Below are positions 1-9,268 of a stretch of 64,000 nucleotides of DNA, piece by piece (the first letter of the stretch is position 1; each line of letters begins with the position of its first letter). Where the stretch lies: the NCBI GenBank assembly GCA_949297365.1, contig CASFSL010000046.1:62001-126000 (forward strand), written 5' to 3'. Made by a program: the position numbers and the translations under genes. Under the pieces are notes generated by a model. That model did not search any database. It was not told the origin of the DNA and saw only the letters and a program-made list of their open reading frames with translations. Source of the stretch: an uncultured Bacteroidales bacterium. Its GTDB lineage: Bacteria; Bacteroidota; Bacteroidia; Bacteroidales; UBA932.

Positions 1-1
1 C

Positions 2-481
2 CACAAGGGCAGATACGTCTCTTTGGGTTCTGCCCGCAGGGTCGGTTTCATCGTAGACGCATGCATTCCCGGAACGGCTGAGGCCGTACACATATTAAAA
101 AAGGAACTGACCGGACGAGGTATCGCATACACCGGCATCTGCATAGATTCAGGCAAAGAACCGCTAAGCGACAAGGAGATGGTCTCAGACTCATGCATAT
201 CCATCATAAGGCGCAAAAACACAAACTGGTACGGAATACCAAGACCGGATACACTGACTGTATTTCTCGGACAGCCTCTGGATATACTCGTAGACATGAC
301 ATCCGGCAAACGGCTTTTTCAGGCCGACTACATCATAAAGAGATCAACTGCATCTCTTATCATCGGAGTGGATACATCTTTAGCCTCACAATACGACATG
401 ATCGTCAGCCGTAAGGACGAGAACACTTCCGAGACAGAACTTGCAAAGAATATTATCAAATATCTAACAACCATACACTGA
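2..481 (+). CDS. DUF6913-like conserved protein, 5' end outside the window
   Basis: The reading frame is open from base 2 to a TGA at 479-481, so the N-terminus lies upstream of the window; the TTG at 23 is only the first internal start-like codon. About 160 residues are visible: an alternating beta/alpha pattern (RRVGFIVDA, then LDILVDMT, then SLIIGVDT and YDMIVS near the end) that resembles the small DUF6913 proteins of Bacteroidota, where a conserved Asp-containing strand (ILVDM) and a hydrophobic strand followed by a Gly recur. The molecular function of that family is not known to me. The next gene starts 5 nt downstream on the same strand, so the two are probably cotranscribed. Family assignment is by remembered pattern and is moderate. 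Confidence 0.55.
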   Translation, partial: HKGRYVSLGSARRVGFIVDACIPGTAEAVHILKKELTGRGIAYTGICIDSGKEPLSDKEMVSDSCISIIRRKNTNWYGIPRPDTLTVFLGQPLDILVDMTSGKRLFQADYIIKRSTASLIIGVDTSLASQYDMIVSRKDENTSETELAKNIIKYLTTIH

Positions 482-486
482 ACGAC

Positions 487-1455
487 ATGAGAAAGTTTTC
501 CTCATACGCGATGATTACCCTGAAAGGCATCGGCATGGGTGCCGCAGACGTGATTCCCGGAGTCTCCGGAGGCACAATAGCTTTCCTTACAGGCATCTAT
601 GAAGAGTTGCTCGGCTCCATCAAATCCATCAACACACAGGCCTTCAAACTGCTTTTCACAGGCAAGCTCGGACAATTCTGGAAACACATCAACGGCAACT
701 TCCTGATATCATTGATACTGGGTATCGGTATCAGTTTCTTCTCTCTGGCAAAGCTGATGCAATATCTGATGGCCAACGAACCTATCCCCCTGTGGTCTTT
801 TTTCTTCGGCCTCATCATTGCATCCGCAATACTGATACTCAAGGATATAGACCTTACCAAGATTAAGCATCTGCTGGCCCTTGCTCTAGGTATAGCAGCC
901 GGAGCCGCCATCTGTCTGATATCCCCTACCGAGACACCGAACGACCTCTGGTTTATCTTCATTTGCGGAGCCATAGCCATCTGCGCGATGATATTGCCCG
1001 GCATATCCGGCAGTTTCATCCTGCTGCTGCTGGGCAAGTACGAATACATGCTGAAGGCACTCACAGATCTCAATATAGTGCTGATACTTACATTCGTAGT
1101 CGGTGCCGCCATAGGCATAGTGTCTTTCTCACACTTCCTGACATGGCTGTTGAAAAAGTACCATGTAACCACTATAAGCGCACTGGCAGGCATCATGATA
1201 GGCTCACTGGTCAAAGTATGGCCGTGGCAGTTCCAGCACGACGGAGTATCCATGCCTGTCCTGCCCTTTGATGAACGCATTCAGACAGGTATACAGAGTA
1301 TGATAGAGGCCGGCAAGGAAGTCGGAGACATAACCAAATACTCAGGACACATAGAGCTTGCTGTGCTTTTCGTCATCATAGGAGCCGAACTGGTGCTAAT
1401 ACTTGAAATGGCTGCGAACAGAACCAGGAAAAAACAGGAACAGACACAACAATAA
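487..1455 (+). CDS. DUF368 membrane protein (polyprenyl-phosphate transporter family)
   Basis: A 322-residue polytopic membrane protein with about eight hydrophobic segments. The N-terminus carries the family signature GAADVIPGVSGGT (about residues 18-30), and a second matching Gly/Pro/Ser motif, MILPGISGSF, appears near residue 165; this inverted duplication of PG-SG motifs is typical of DUF368. Members of this family (PopT) have been shown in other bacteria to return undecaprenyl phosphate across the cytoplasmic membrane for reuse in peptidoglycan and polysaccharide synthesis. The same role here is inferred from family membership only. The start ATG lies 5 nt after the previous stop. The downstream TamB-like gene is in the same reading frame after this gene's TAA. 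Confidence 0.9.
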   Translation: MRKFSSYAMITLKGIGMGAADVIPGVSGGTIAFLTGIYEELLGSIKSINTQAFKLLFTGKLGQFWKHINGNFLISLILGIGISFFSLAKLMQYLMANEPIPLWSFFFGLIIASAILILKDIDLTKIKHLLALALGIAAGAAICLISPTETPNDLWFIFICGAIAICAMILPGISGSFILLLLGKYEYMLKALTDLNIVLILTFVVGAAIGIVSFSHFLTWLLKKYHVTTISALAGIMIGSLVKVWPWQFQHDGVSMPVLPFDERIQTGIQSMIEAGKEVGDITKYSGHIELAVLFVIIGAELVLILEMAANRTRKKQEQTQQ

Positions 1456-1536
1456 ACCGCCACAGATATCAGAGCCGTAAGAAAAATACTGACAGGGATT
1501 CTGATCCTGATATGCGTTATCCCCTTCGCCGGTTAT

Positions 1537-4500
1537 GTGGCCCTGCAGTTCCCCGGACTGCAGACCAGGATAGCGCAGAGGGTGGTTGCGGCAATTGAGC
1601 CGGGATTAAACGGGAAGATAGAGGTAGGACGGATCTCCATAGTATTTTTCAACAAGATCATGGCTTATGATGTCAGTGTTACCGGAGAGTCCGGTGACAC
1701 ACTGGCCGCATTAGCGAAACTCTCGGTTACGGTATCTCCAGGAGAACTGCTCAAAGGCAACTTGACAGTCGAGAGACTTCTCCTGGAGGACGGATGCTTC
1801 AATTTTATTCAGGAAAAGCCGCACTATTCCAATCTCAACCGCATATTCAACTATTTCCCTACACCGGACTCCTTGAAAAAACCGTTCCGAATGCCTGACA
1901 TGTCCGTAAATGAACTGACACTCAAGAAGATGAGATTCTCCATGCTGAGTCAGTACAAGGACACGGTCACCTACACTCCCGGCACAATGGACTTCAACAA
2001 TCTGTCTGTAAGCAACATAAATGCCAGATTCAACCGAATACGGATTGAGGACAACACCATATCGTGCAGGATCAGAGACCTCAGTTGCCGGGAACAGTCC
2101 GGATACGAACTCCGCTCTCTTGCCGGATACTTTACCCTGGACTCCAGCAGGACGGCTATTGAGAACCTGCATCTGAGAGACGCCTGGTCCGACATACACG
2201 CCGGGTACCTGTCATTCGGATACAACAGCGGAAAAGACCTCAATGACTTCGTGAACCGAATCGTGCTCGGGGCGGACTTCGACAATGCCGTGCTGGATTT
2301 CAGAAGCCTCGGGTATTTCGCATCATCACTTCAGGGAAACGGAACAGTCCTGACTATTTCCGGAGAAGTCACAGGACCCGTACGCAGGTTAAGGACAGAC
2401 GACCTTATGGTCACCTCCAAGGACAGCACTCTTATTCATATCGGAGCTGATATCACAGGATTGCCCGATATTGACCGTACCATGTTTGATCTGGATATCA
2501 AGAGGATAAGTACCGTCTCCCCTGAACTGTCCGATATAGTGGCTGCATTCAGCCACAAAGCCAATACCATACACAAGTTTATACCATACACCAGAGTAAA
2601 TCTGAGCGGAGAGCTGAAAGGGACATTGTATGACTTGAGTTCCAACGGGGAGATTACATCCTCCGACGGAGACATAGCCTATTCCGCACAAATGATCAGA
2701 GACAGTGTCCTCAACAGCACAGACCTGAGTACGACCCTGAATGTCAGTGGCCTCGATATAGGAAAGCTGGTAAACAATGACCTTTTCGGAGAAGTGGACC
2801 TTACGGCCGGACTCCATGCCTGCCTCAGACAGTCCAATGAAGGTGGTATAACGGCCAACCTGGATTCACTGCGCATCTCCAGAATTAGCATAAAGGGTTA
2901 TGAGTATTCCGGCATAGCCGTCAGCGGAGAAATGCAGAACAACATGGCGAATGTCAGGATGATCAGTCACGACATGGCCCTGCCGACCATGTTTCAGAGC
3001 ATCATCAATCTGGACAGCGTCAACAGACCTAAGCGTATCCAGCTGTTCCTGGACGTACCTTACGCTGACTTGAAGGCCATGAATATCGTCAACAAGGGCA
3101 GCATCTCCAATATGGGCATAACCGCCGGAGCAGACCTCAGGCTTACAGACCACAGCATACTCGGCAACGTCCTTCTGGACAACATCAGCTACGCCAACGA
3201 CAACGGACAGTACCACATAGACTCACTGTATATCCGGTCCGCCATCCTGGAGAACCGCAACATAGTTACGGTTAAGTCTCCCATATTCAATGCAGACTAC
3301 TCCGGGACAGGAGCTCCGGCAGCTCTGCTGGAACGGCTGAAACTGGCGGTAAGAGGGAATGCCCTGGCCGATGCTGTCAAAGTGGACACTGCCATCACAA
3401 ACAACTCAGCAGGACGTTATGACTTTCACCTGAGGACGTATGATATGTCCCAGATATGCGACATCATAATGCCGGGACTTCATATTGCGGACAGCACTAC
3501 CGTAAACATGACGCTTGACAACGACAACACCTTGGATATCAATGCCCAGTCCGCATCCGTTTCATTCGGGACAAAATCAGGGAACGAAGTGGCACTAAGC
3601 GACATCTCTCTGTCTGCAGGCAACTTGTACGGAAGCACAGACGCCCTGCTTTCCATAGGGAGAGTGAACTCCGGCAACATCCTGCTGGACAATTTGCGCC
3701 TGCATACGGATGAGATGGACAACACTCTGCGCACCACCCTGTCCTTCAATAATGCGGACACCACCTATCTCAATCTGGCCGCAGGCATCAGCATGAGCCG
3801 TAATCCGAATGAGACACTGACCACAGACATCCTCCTTGACAGTTCAGAAATCAATATCAGAGGCCACAGATGGCATATTGCCCCCGCATCTGTTCTCATA
3901 TCCGACAGATACTACAATATACAGGGCCTGGAACTTACCGGTGATACAGACAGACTGAGCATAACAGGCACTGTGTCAGAAAATCCGGAGGACAATATAT
4001 CCCTGACCGTAGACAATATGGATCTGTCGCTGCTCAACTCGTTCACTACTGCCGGACTGGACTTGAACGGATATCTGACCGGGGAGGTCAGCCTGTTCAA
4101 CTTCTTTTCCGGCATGGGCGTATCCATGGAGATGGCCGGCAAGAGCCTGAGTATCTTCGGGAAGGACCTCGGCAATCTCGAGGTACTGAGTCAGAGAGAC
4201 ATCTCCAGAAACCGATTCAATATCCTGATTAACAACTATATAGATGACAGCAATCCGATAAACGTCAGCGGATACTACATTCCGGGAAGGAATTACATGA
4301 ATCTCAACCTGCAGCTGAGCGAACTGCAACTCAGTTACCTGTCCCCGGTACTGAAAGACATTCTCAGTATAGACGAAGGCAGCATAAGCGGAGACATCCT
4401 TATATCCGGGCAGCCTGACCGCATTGTCCTCAACAGCGACAACTGCCGTCTGGACTCTCTGAGAATCACCCCTGTCTTTACAAAAGTGCCCTACGTAGTC

Positions 4501-6054
4501 GAGGGCCCCGTCACATTGTCCCAAAGGAGCATCGATCTGAACGGCCTGGGCATATCCGACCCCAGAGGGGCAAAAGCCGTCCTGCAAGGGAACCTGACCC
4601 ACGACTCTTTCAAAAACATATACCTCGATGCCGGACTGACGTTCAACAACCTCATGTGTCTGAACACCACTGCTCACGACAACAGTCAGTTCTACGGCAC
4701 AGCCTATGCGTCGGGCAATGTCTCCATATCAGGATATACCGACAATCTGCTGATTGACGCGCAGGTTGCCACCAATGACAACTCCTCAGTCCACATACCT
4801 CTGTCCTCCGCGTCATCAGCAGCAACCACTGATCTGATCTCTTATACGGACTTCCGGCTTCCGGAAGACTCCACCGACATGGCCGACACCCCGACCGGTT
4901 CTGAGAGCAGGACCGGAAACCGCAGCAATATAGAGATAAGGGCCATGGCCAGCATTACCCAGGGCACGGAACTGCTGGTTGAGATGAACAAGCAGTTCGG
5001 AGGCACTTTGAAATGTACCGGAAACGGAGAGCTGGAACTCACATTCAATCCGTCCAGAAATGTCATGGACCTGCGCGGTGACTACACAGTAGCGGACGGC
5101 AGTTATCACCTTACACTGTCTGCGATACAGTCCAGGGACTTTACTCTGGACGAAGGAGGAAGCATAGCTTTCAACGGAGACATCAAGAACACCAGTCTGA
5201 ACGTAGGCGCGACCTATCGGACAAAGGCCTCCATCTCCACACTCATATCCGACACTACTTCAGTGGGCAACAGACGCAATGTAGACTGCGGCATCCAGCT
5301 GCAGGGCTCCCTGAGCAATCCGGAAGTATCTTTCTCCATAGACATTCCCGACCTGGACCCCATCACAAAGGGAAGAGTCGAAAGCGCACTGAGCACTCCG
5401 GACAAAGTCCTCAAGCAGGTCATGGCCCTGCTGATATCCGGCAGCTTCGTGCCTGACGAGCAGTCCGGCATCGTAAACAATTCCACCATACTGTATTCAA
5501 ACGCCAGCGAGATTCTGTCCAACCAGTTCAACAATATATTCCGGCAGCTGGACATTCCGCTTGACCTGGGACTCAATTACCAGCCCGGAACAGCCACCGG
5601 CGGGAAAGACATGTTCGATGTGGCTATCTCCTATCAGGCATTCAACAACAGACTGATCATCAACGGTAATCTTGGAAACAGCGAAACATCGTCCAACTGG
5701 GCCGGCGACTTTGAGGCCGAGATCAAGGTAGACCGGCAGGGCAAGCTGCGCGTAACCCTCTTCACCCGTTCGGCCGACTCATACTCCAATTATCTGGACA
5801 ACACCCAGCGAAGCGGCTTCGGTATGACCTATCAGGACGAGTTCGACACATTCGGGGACTTTCTGAGGAACATATTCTACTCCCGCAAGCGCAAGGAAGA
5901 ATACGAACTGCAGCTCATGAAAGAAGCCGAAGAGGAGTTGGAGAAAGAAGCGGCGGAGGCCAATATCAGGAAAGAGAATGTCATGAAACCGAAGGAAGAT
6001 CCCATGAACTTCTCCGAAGAGACCGGCTACGTGGAATATCAGGCAGAGAATTAA
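1537..6054 (+). CDS. tamB: TamB/DUF490-like translocation and assembly module protein
   Basis: About 1,505 residues of repetitive beta-rich sequence (long runs of alternating polar/hydrophobic strands) ending in the conserved TamB/DUF490 C-terminal region around 1,170-1,430, followed by a charged, Glu/Lys-rich tail. Such proteins form long lipid-conducting or assembly bridges between inner and outer membranes. The first canonical start codon is GTG at 1537, but the frame is open upstream and encodes a convincing inner-membrane anchor (RKILTGILILICVIPFAGY) between 1480 and 1536. No ATG, GTG or TTG occurs in frame between the preceding TAA (1453-1455) and 1537; CTG at 1489 or 1501 or another rare start would be needed to include the anchor. 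The true N-terminus is therefore probably upstream of the coordinate given. The gene converges on mtaB, 11 nt away. Confidence 0.88.
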   Translation: MALQFPGLQTRIAQRVVAAIEPGLNGKIEVGRISIVFFNKIMAYDVSVTGESGDTLAALAKLSVTVSPGELLKGNLTVERLLLEDGCFNFIQEKPHYSNLNRIFNYFPTPDSLKKPFRMPDMSVNELTLKKMRFSMLSQYKDTVTYTPGTMDFNNLSVSNINARFNRIRIEDNTISCRIRDLSCREQSGYELRSLAGYFTLDSSRTAIENLHLRDAWSDIHAGYLSFGYNSGKDLNDFVNRIVLGADFDNAVLDFRSLGYFASSLQGNGTVLTISGEVTGPVRRLRTDDLMVTSKDSTLIHIGADITGLPDIDRTMFDLDIKRISTVSPELSDIVAAFSHKANTIHKFIPYTRVNLSGELKGTLYDLSSNGEITSSDGDIAYSAQMIRDSVLNSTDLSTTLNVSGLDIGKLVNNDLFGEVDLTAGLHACLRQSNEGGITANLDSLRISRISIKGYEYSGIAVSGEMQNNMANVRMISHDMALPTMFQSIINLDSVNRPKRIQLFLDVPYADLKAMNIVNKGSISNMGITAGADLRLTDHSILGNVLLDNISYANDNGQYHIDSLYIRSAILENRNIVTVKSPIFNADYSGTGAPAALLERLKLAVRGNALADAVKVDTAITNNSAGRYDFHLRTYDMSQICDIIMPGLHIADSTTVNMTLDNDNTLDINAQSASVSFGTKSGNEVALSDISLSAGNLYGSTDALLSIGRVNSGNILLDNLRLHTDEMDNTLRTTLSFNNADTTYLNLAAGISMSRNPNETLTTDILLDSSEINIRGHRWHIAPASVLISDRYYNIQGLELTGDTDRLSITGTVSENPEDNISLTVDNMDLSLLNSFTTAGLDLNGYLTGEVSLFNFFSGMGVSMEMAGKSLSIFGKDLGNLEVLSQRDISRNRFNILINNYIDDSNPINVSGYYIPGRNYMNLNLQLSELQLSYLSPVLKDILSIDEGSISGDILISGQPDRIVLNSDNCRLDSLRITPVFTKVPYVVEGPVTLSQRSIDLNGLGISDPRGAKAVLQGNLTHDSFKNIYLDAGLTFNNLMCLNTTAHDNSQFYGTAYASGNVSISGYTDNLLIDAQVATNDNSSVHIPLSSASSAATTDLISYTDFRLPEDSTDMADTPTGSESRTGNRSNIEIRAMASITQGTELLVEMNKQFGGTLKCTGNGELELTFNPSRNVMDLRGDYTVADGSYHLTLSAIQSRDFTLDEGGSIAFNGDIKNTSLNVGATYRTKASISTLISDTTSVGNRRNVDCGIQLQGSLSNPEVSFSIDIPDLDPITKGRVESALSTPDKVLKQVMALLISGSFVPDEQSGIVNNSTILYSNASEILSNQFNNIFRQLDIPLDLGLNYQPGTATGGKDMFDVAISYQAFNNRLIINGNLGNSETSSNWAGDFEAEIKVDRQGKLRVTLFTRSADSYSNYLDNTQRSGFGMTYQDEFDTFGDFLRNIFYSRKRKEEYELQLMKEAEEELEKEAAEANIRKENVMKPKEDPMNFSEETGYVEYQAEN

Positions 6055-6065
6055 ACTAAAAAAGA

Positions 6066-7328
6066 TCAAGGCAGAGTCACGCGGACTATCTTTCCTATCC
6101 TGTCCTTGTCAAACGGTTCCTCCACCTTAATATAGTTGCGGGTATAACCGAACATCTTCCCGCCCTTGGACTTGCTCTCGAACAGCACTTCCTCCTCACG
6201 TCCGCTGTTTTCCCTGCAGAAAGCCTCATAGAATCCCGACGACATCTCCTCCAGGACTTCCACCCTATGGGTCTTGACTATTTCGGGAACCTGGTCCGGC
6301 ATCGCGGCTGCAGGCGTACCGGAACGCCGGGAATAGGGAAACACATGGATAAAGGCCGGCTTTATCTCCCTCAGAAAATCACAGGTAGCCTCAAAATCCC
6401 TGTCTGTCTCTCCGGGAAAACCGACTATCACGTCTATTCCGAAGAATACATGCTCCATCCTCTCACGGATATAGGCTATCTTCCGCCTGAAAAAGCCGGT
6501 ATCATAACGACGGCCCATCCTGCGCAGCACCGCATCGCATCCGGACTGCAGCGGAATGTGAAAATGCGGCAGGAACTTGGTACCGGAGGCTATCCAGTCC
6601 ACAATCTCCGGCCTGAGCAGATTGGGTTCTATAGACGATATACGGTAACGCTCAATTCCTTCCACATCGTTGAGCCGCTGAAGCAGCCCTAGGAAACTCT
6701 CTCCTGTCCTGCGTCCGTAGTCACCGGTATTGACACCAGTGAGCACTATCTCCCTTATACCCGCAGCAGCAATCTCCTCCGCCTGGGAGACCAGCATGTC
6801 CGACGGCAGACTGCGGCTGCATCCTCTCGCATAAGGGACTGTGCAGTAAGAGCATTTGTAGTCACAGCCGTCCTGTATCTTCAGAAAAGACCGGGTACGC
6901 TCTCCCGTGGAAAAGGCCGGATAGATTACCTGTACACTGTCTATGTCCGTCACTTCAGCCGCAGCCTTACCTCGTCGGCCTGACGAGAGCAGACGCTCCA
7001 CCTCATCCACCACAAGACCCTTGCTCTGAGCACCCAGCACTATATCCACTCCCTCCATTGAAGCGATATACTCCCCCTGCAGCTGTGCGTAGCATCCTAT
7101 CACGGCTATAATGGCCTCTGGAGAGCGGCGGTGCAGACGGCGGATAAGATTGCGGTCCTTCTTGTCACTGTGCTCCGTAACCGAACAGGTATTGACGACG
7201 TAGATATCCGCCTCCTCCGTATGCGAAACCACCTCATACCCCCTGCGGGCGAACTCACGGGCCACAGTCGAGCTCTCGGCATAGTTGAGCTTACATCCCA
7301 GCGTATGTACGGCCACCCTCATCGTCAT
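6066..7328 (-). CDS. mtaB: tRNA ms2t6A methylthiotransferase MtaB
   Basis: A 420-residue radical-SAM methylthiotransferase. The N-terminal UPF0004 domain supplies three cysteines for the auxiliary 4Fe-4S cluster (TLGCKLNYAE, VNTCSVT, VIGCYAQ). The radical-SAM cluster motif CDYKCSYC follows at about residues 151-158, with a short TRAM-like C-terminus. HTLGCKLN and the overall size fit the MtaB branch rather than MiaB or RimO. The enzyme adds a methylthio group to t6A37 of tRNAs reading ANN codons. Its ATG overlaps the TGA of folB by 4 nt (ATGA), indicating translational coupling in a three-gene minus-strand operon. Confidence 0.93.
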   Translation of the reverse strand: MTMRVAVHTLGCKLNYAESSTVAREFARRGYEVVSHTEEADIYVVNTCSVTEHSDKKDRNLIRRLHRRSPEAIIAVIGCYAQLQGEYIASMEGVDIVLGAQSKGLVVDEVERLLSSGRRGKAAAEVTDIDSVQVIYPAFSTGERTRSFLKIQDGCDYKCSYCTVPYARGCSRSLPSDMLVSQAEEIAAAGIREIVLTGVNTGDYGRRTGESFLGLLQRLNDVEGIERYRISSIEPNLLRPEIVDWIASGTKFLPHFHIPLQSGCDAVLRRMGRRYDTGFFRRKIAYIRERMEHVFFGIDVIVGFPGETDRDFEATCDFLREIKPAFIHVFPYSRRSGTPAAAMPDQVPEIVKTHRVEVLEEMSSGFYEAFCRENSGREEEVLFESKSKGGKMFGYTRNYIKVEEPFDKDRIGKIVRVTLP

Positions 7329-7675
7329 AGACTCATGGTTACTCTTGATGCACCGACCTCTCCGCCCAAAGGAGGATTGAGCTTGGATATGGATACTGTC
7401 GCACTTGTAATCTCAGGGAACATACTGCGGAAATGCCTGAGTATCCTGCCGGCCACATGCTCCAGCAGATTGGACGGCACGGACATCTCCTCCCTTACGA
7501 TATCATATATCAGCTGATAATTAAGGGCATCCTCAAGATCATCGCTCCCGCTGGCCGCTGTCATGTCCGTCTCGGCCGCGAAATCCACTATGAAGTAATT
7601 GCCTATGGTCTTCTCCTCGGCGAAACAGCCGTGATGGGCGAAGAATCTCATGCCGCAAAGCTCTACTTTTCCCAT
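7325..7675 (-). CDS. folB: Dihydroneopterin aldolase FolB
   Basis: A 116-residue protein of normal FolB length. The N-terminal segment MRFFAHHGCFAEEK carries the conserved HG and E residues, LNYQLIYDIV matches the family's Y-x-x-I/V strand-helix, and LLEHVAGRI contains the conserved Glu near residue 72. KLNPPLGGE, near the C-terminus, is the usual K-P-P-(I/L) motif. FolB splits dihydroneopterin to 6-hydroxymethyl-dihydropterin and glycolaldehyde in folate synthesis. It lies 1 nt downstream of the methyltransferase gene's stop region and overlaps mtaB by 4 nt, so all three are probably read from one message. Confidence 0.93.
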   Translation of the reverse strand: MGKVELCGMRFFAHHGCFAEEKTIGNYFIVDFAAETDMTAASGSDDLEDALNYQLIYDIVREEMSVPSNLLEHVAGRILRHFRSMFPEITSATVSISKLNPPLGGEVGASRVTMSL

Positions 7676-7676
7676 A

Positions 7677-8381
7677 TTATGCTAGAATTAAAAATACTGT
7701 AGGTTTCTTGGATATAGTCAGTGGACAGCGTCTCCATTCCGCGACGGTCCTGGTACGTATGGACTGATCCGGCAAAGTGATATCGGACGCCACACAGACC
7801 CGTGTGGAAGGCCCGCACACAGCGAGAATATCCTGGAAGAGCGAATCGCTCCGATAAGGTGTCTCTATCATAATCTCTGTCTCGGAATATTTCCTGGACC
7901 TGGCTTCCAGCTCCCTGAGTCTCTTACGGCGTTCCTCGCCCTTTACCGGGATATATCCTGCAAAGGCAAAGCACTGGCCGTTCATACCCGAGGACATCAG
8001 GGCCATCATAAGTGAGGACGGACCGGAGAACGGTATCACTTCCACATCCGCCTTGTGCGCCAGGGCCACCAGCGCTGCACCCGGATCCGCCACGGCCGGC
8101 AGACCGGCCTCGGATATAAGCGCCATCTCGCCCACTGACTCCAGCACCTTGAAGATGCCTTCTATATCCTCCTGCGAAGAATGTTCGTTTATCTCGTAGA
8201 ACGACAGCGAGTCCACCATTCCTCTGAAACCGATACGGGACAGATACCTGCGGGCACTGCGGATATCCTCCACAGCGAAATGCCTTACATGCGCTATGCT
8301 GGAGAATACATGCGGTGGAATCACCTCCTGAGGAGGATTGTCGCCCAAAGGGGCCGGAACGAGATAAAGTCTGCTGCTCAT
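7677..8381 (-). CDS. RsmI-like SAM-dependent methyltransferase (tetrapyrrole methylase fold)
   Basis: A 234-residue protein with the tetrapyrrole/corrin methylase fold seen in RsmI. It starts with RLYLVPAPLGD, has the loop EAGLPAVADPG (about 104-114), which corresponds to the SDAGTPGISDPG motif of RsmI, then IPFSGPSSLMMALMSSG, and EIMIETPYR matching the later family strand. It is shorter than E. coli RsmI, as usual for this Bacteroidota subgroup. The substrate is not certain: 2'-O-methylation of 16S rRNA C1402 is known for RsmI, but this shorter form may act elsewhere. A TAATTTTG promoter-like element lies 7 nt upstream of the ATG. Confidence 0.8.
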   Translation of the reverse strand: MSSRLYLVPAPLGDNPPQEVIPPHVFSSIAHVRHFAVEDIRSARRYLSRIGFRGMVDSLSFYEINEHSSQEDIEGIFKVLESVGEMALISEAGLPAVADPGAALVALAHKADVEVIPFSGPSSLMMALMSSGMNGQCFAFAGYIPVKGEERRKRLRELEARSRKYSETEIMIETPYRSDSLFQDILAVCGPSTRVCVASDITLPDQSIRTRTVAEWRRCPLTISKKPTVFLILA

Positions 8382-8387
8382 AATTTA

Positions 8388-8395
8388 CAAAATTA
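8388..8395 (-). promoter_or_regulatory. Putative -7 promoter element for the methyltransferase-folB-mtaB operon
   Basis: Minus-strand TAATTTTG fits the Bacteroidales TAnnTTTG -7 consensus. It would start transcription almost at the ATG (8381), giving a very short or absent leader. It is divergent from the promoter at 8408. Confidence 0.5.
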
Positions 8396-8407
8396 CGCAA
8401 AAATCCC

Positions 8408-8415
8408 TATCTTTG
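8408..8415 (+). promoter_or_regulatory. Putative -7 promoter element for the MBL-fold gene
   Basis: TATCTTTG matches the Bacteroidales TAnnTTTG -7 consensus, 7 nt before the ATG at 8423. The predicted message has a leader of only a few nucleotides. Confidence 0.55.
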
Positions 8416-8422
8416 GGGTGCT

Positions 8423-9190
8423 ATGGCCAACAAAATAGAATTTCTGGGCACAGGTACCTCCCAGGGCGTGCCCATGATAGGATGCAACTGCGAAGTGTGC
8501 CGCTCCGACGACTTCCGCGACAAGAGACTCAGAACTTCCGCCTACATAGAATACGAGGGGCTCAGACTGGTAATCGACGCAGGCCCGGATTTCCGGCAGC
8601 AGATGCTCCGGAGCGGGATAAAGGAACTTGACGCGGTGCTTCTCACCCATATGCACAAGGACCACACCGGCGGGCTGGATGATGTCAGGGCATACAATTA
8701 CTTCATGCACAAAGGTTTCCCCATATATGCCGAAGCCAGTGTTCAGGAATCTCTCAAAAGAGAATACGCCTATGCATTCGGAGACCACCGCTATCCCGGA
8801 GTGCCGGACTTCATCCTCCACACCATAGACGAGCATCCATTCAATATCAACGGAGTGGAGATCCTCCCCGTCCGCGCCATACATTACAGACTCCCGGTAC
8901 TCGGATTCCGTTTCGGCAGACTGGGCTACCTTACCGACGCAAACTGCATATCGGAAGAGTCCATTGAAAAGTTCAAGGGCGTGGATGTCTTCGTAATCAG
9001 CTGCATCAGAAGGGAGAAGCATATCTCTCACTTCTGCCTGGACGAGGCTCTGGAAGTATGCCGGAAAGTAGGTGCAGCCCACTCTTTCCTTACACACATC
9101 TCGCATCAGCTGGATAGATACGAAGACCTGTGCAAAGTTCTGCCCGAGGGAGTTGAGCCGGCTTATGACGGTCTCTCAATCGCTTTCTAG
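8423..9190 (+). CDS. MBL-fold metallohydrolase, PhnP-like
   Basis: A 255-residue metallo-beta-lactamase-fold protein. The start IEFLGTGTSQGVP is typical of the PhnP/RNase Z-like branch. The two-metal signature is LTHMHKDHTGG (about residues 74-84), followed by a conserved His in AIHY (about 155), an Asp in YLTDAN (about 173) and SHF/LTHISH near the C-terminus. CNCEVC near residue 25 is a structural zinc-type pair seen in PhnP-like enzymes. PhnP hydrolyses cyclic phosphodiesters; the substrate here is unknown. The final stop overlaps a short tandem duplication (TCGCTTTCTAG twice, ending at 9201). Confidence 0.85.
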   Translation: MANKIEFLGTGTSQGVPMIGCNCEVCRSDDFRDKRLRTSAYIEYEGLRLVIDAGPDFRQQMLRSGIKELDAVLLTHMHKDHTGGLDDVRAYNYFMHKGFPIYAEASVQESLKREYAYAFGDHRYPGVPDFILHTIDEHPFNINGVEILPVRAIHYRLPVLGFRFGRLGYLTDANCISEESIEKFKGVDVFVISCIRREKHISHFCLDEALEVCRKVGAAHSFLTHISHQLDRYEDLCKVLPEGVEPAYDGLSIAF

Positions 9191-9210
9191 TCGCTTTCTA
9201 GGAGTCAGCA

Positions 9211-9242
9211 TTTGGATATTTGATTTTTTATTCTTATCTTTA
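9211..9242 (+). promoter_or_regulatory. Putative promoter of the MaoC-like gene
   Basis: TTTG at 9211-9214 and TATCTTTA at 9235-9242 are 20 nt apart, the spacing expected between the -33 (TTTG) and -7 (TAnnTTTG) elements in Bacteroidales. The last base of the -7 box is A instead of G. Confidence 0.5.
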
Positions 9243-9268
9243 TAGGGCAAATCCTAAAACACCCTGTT

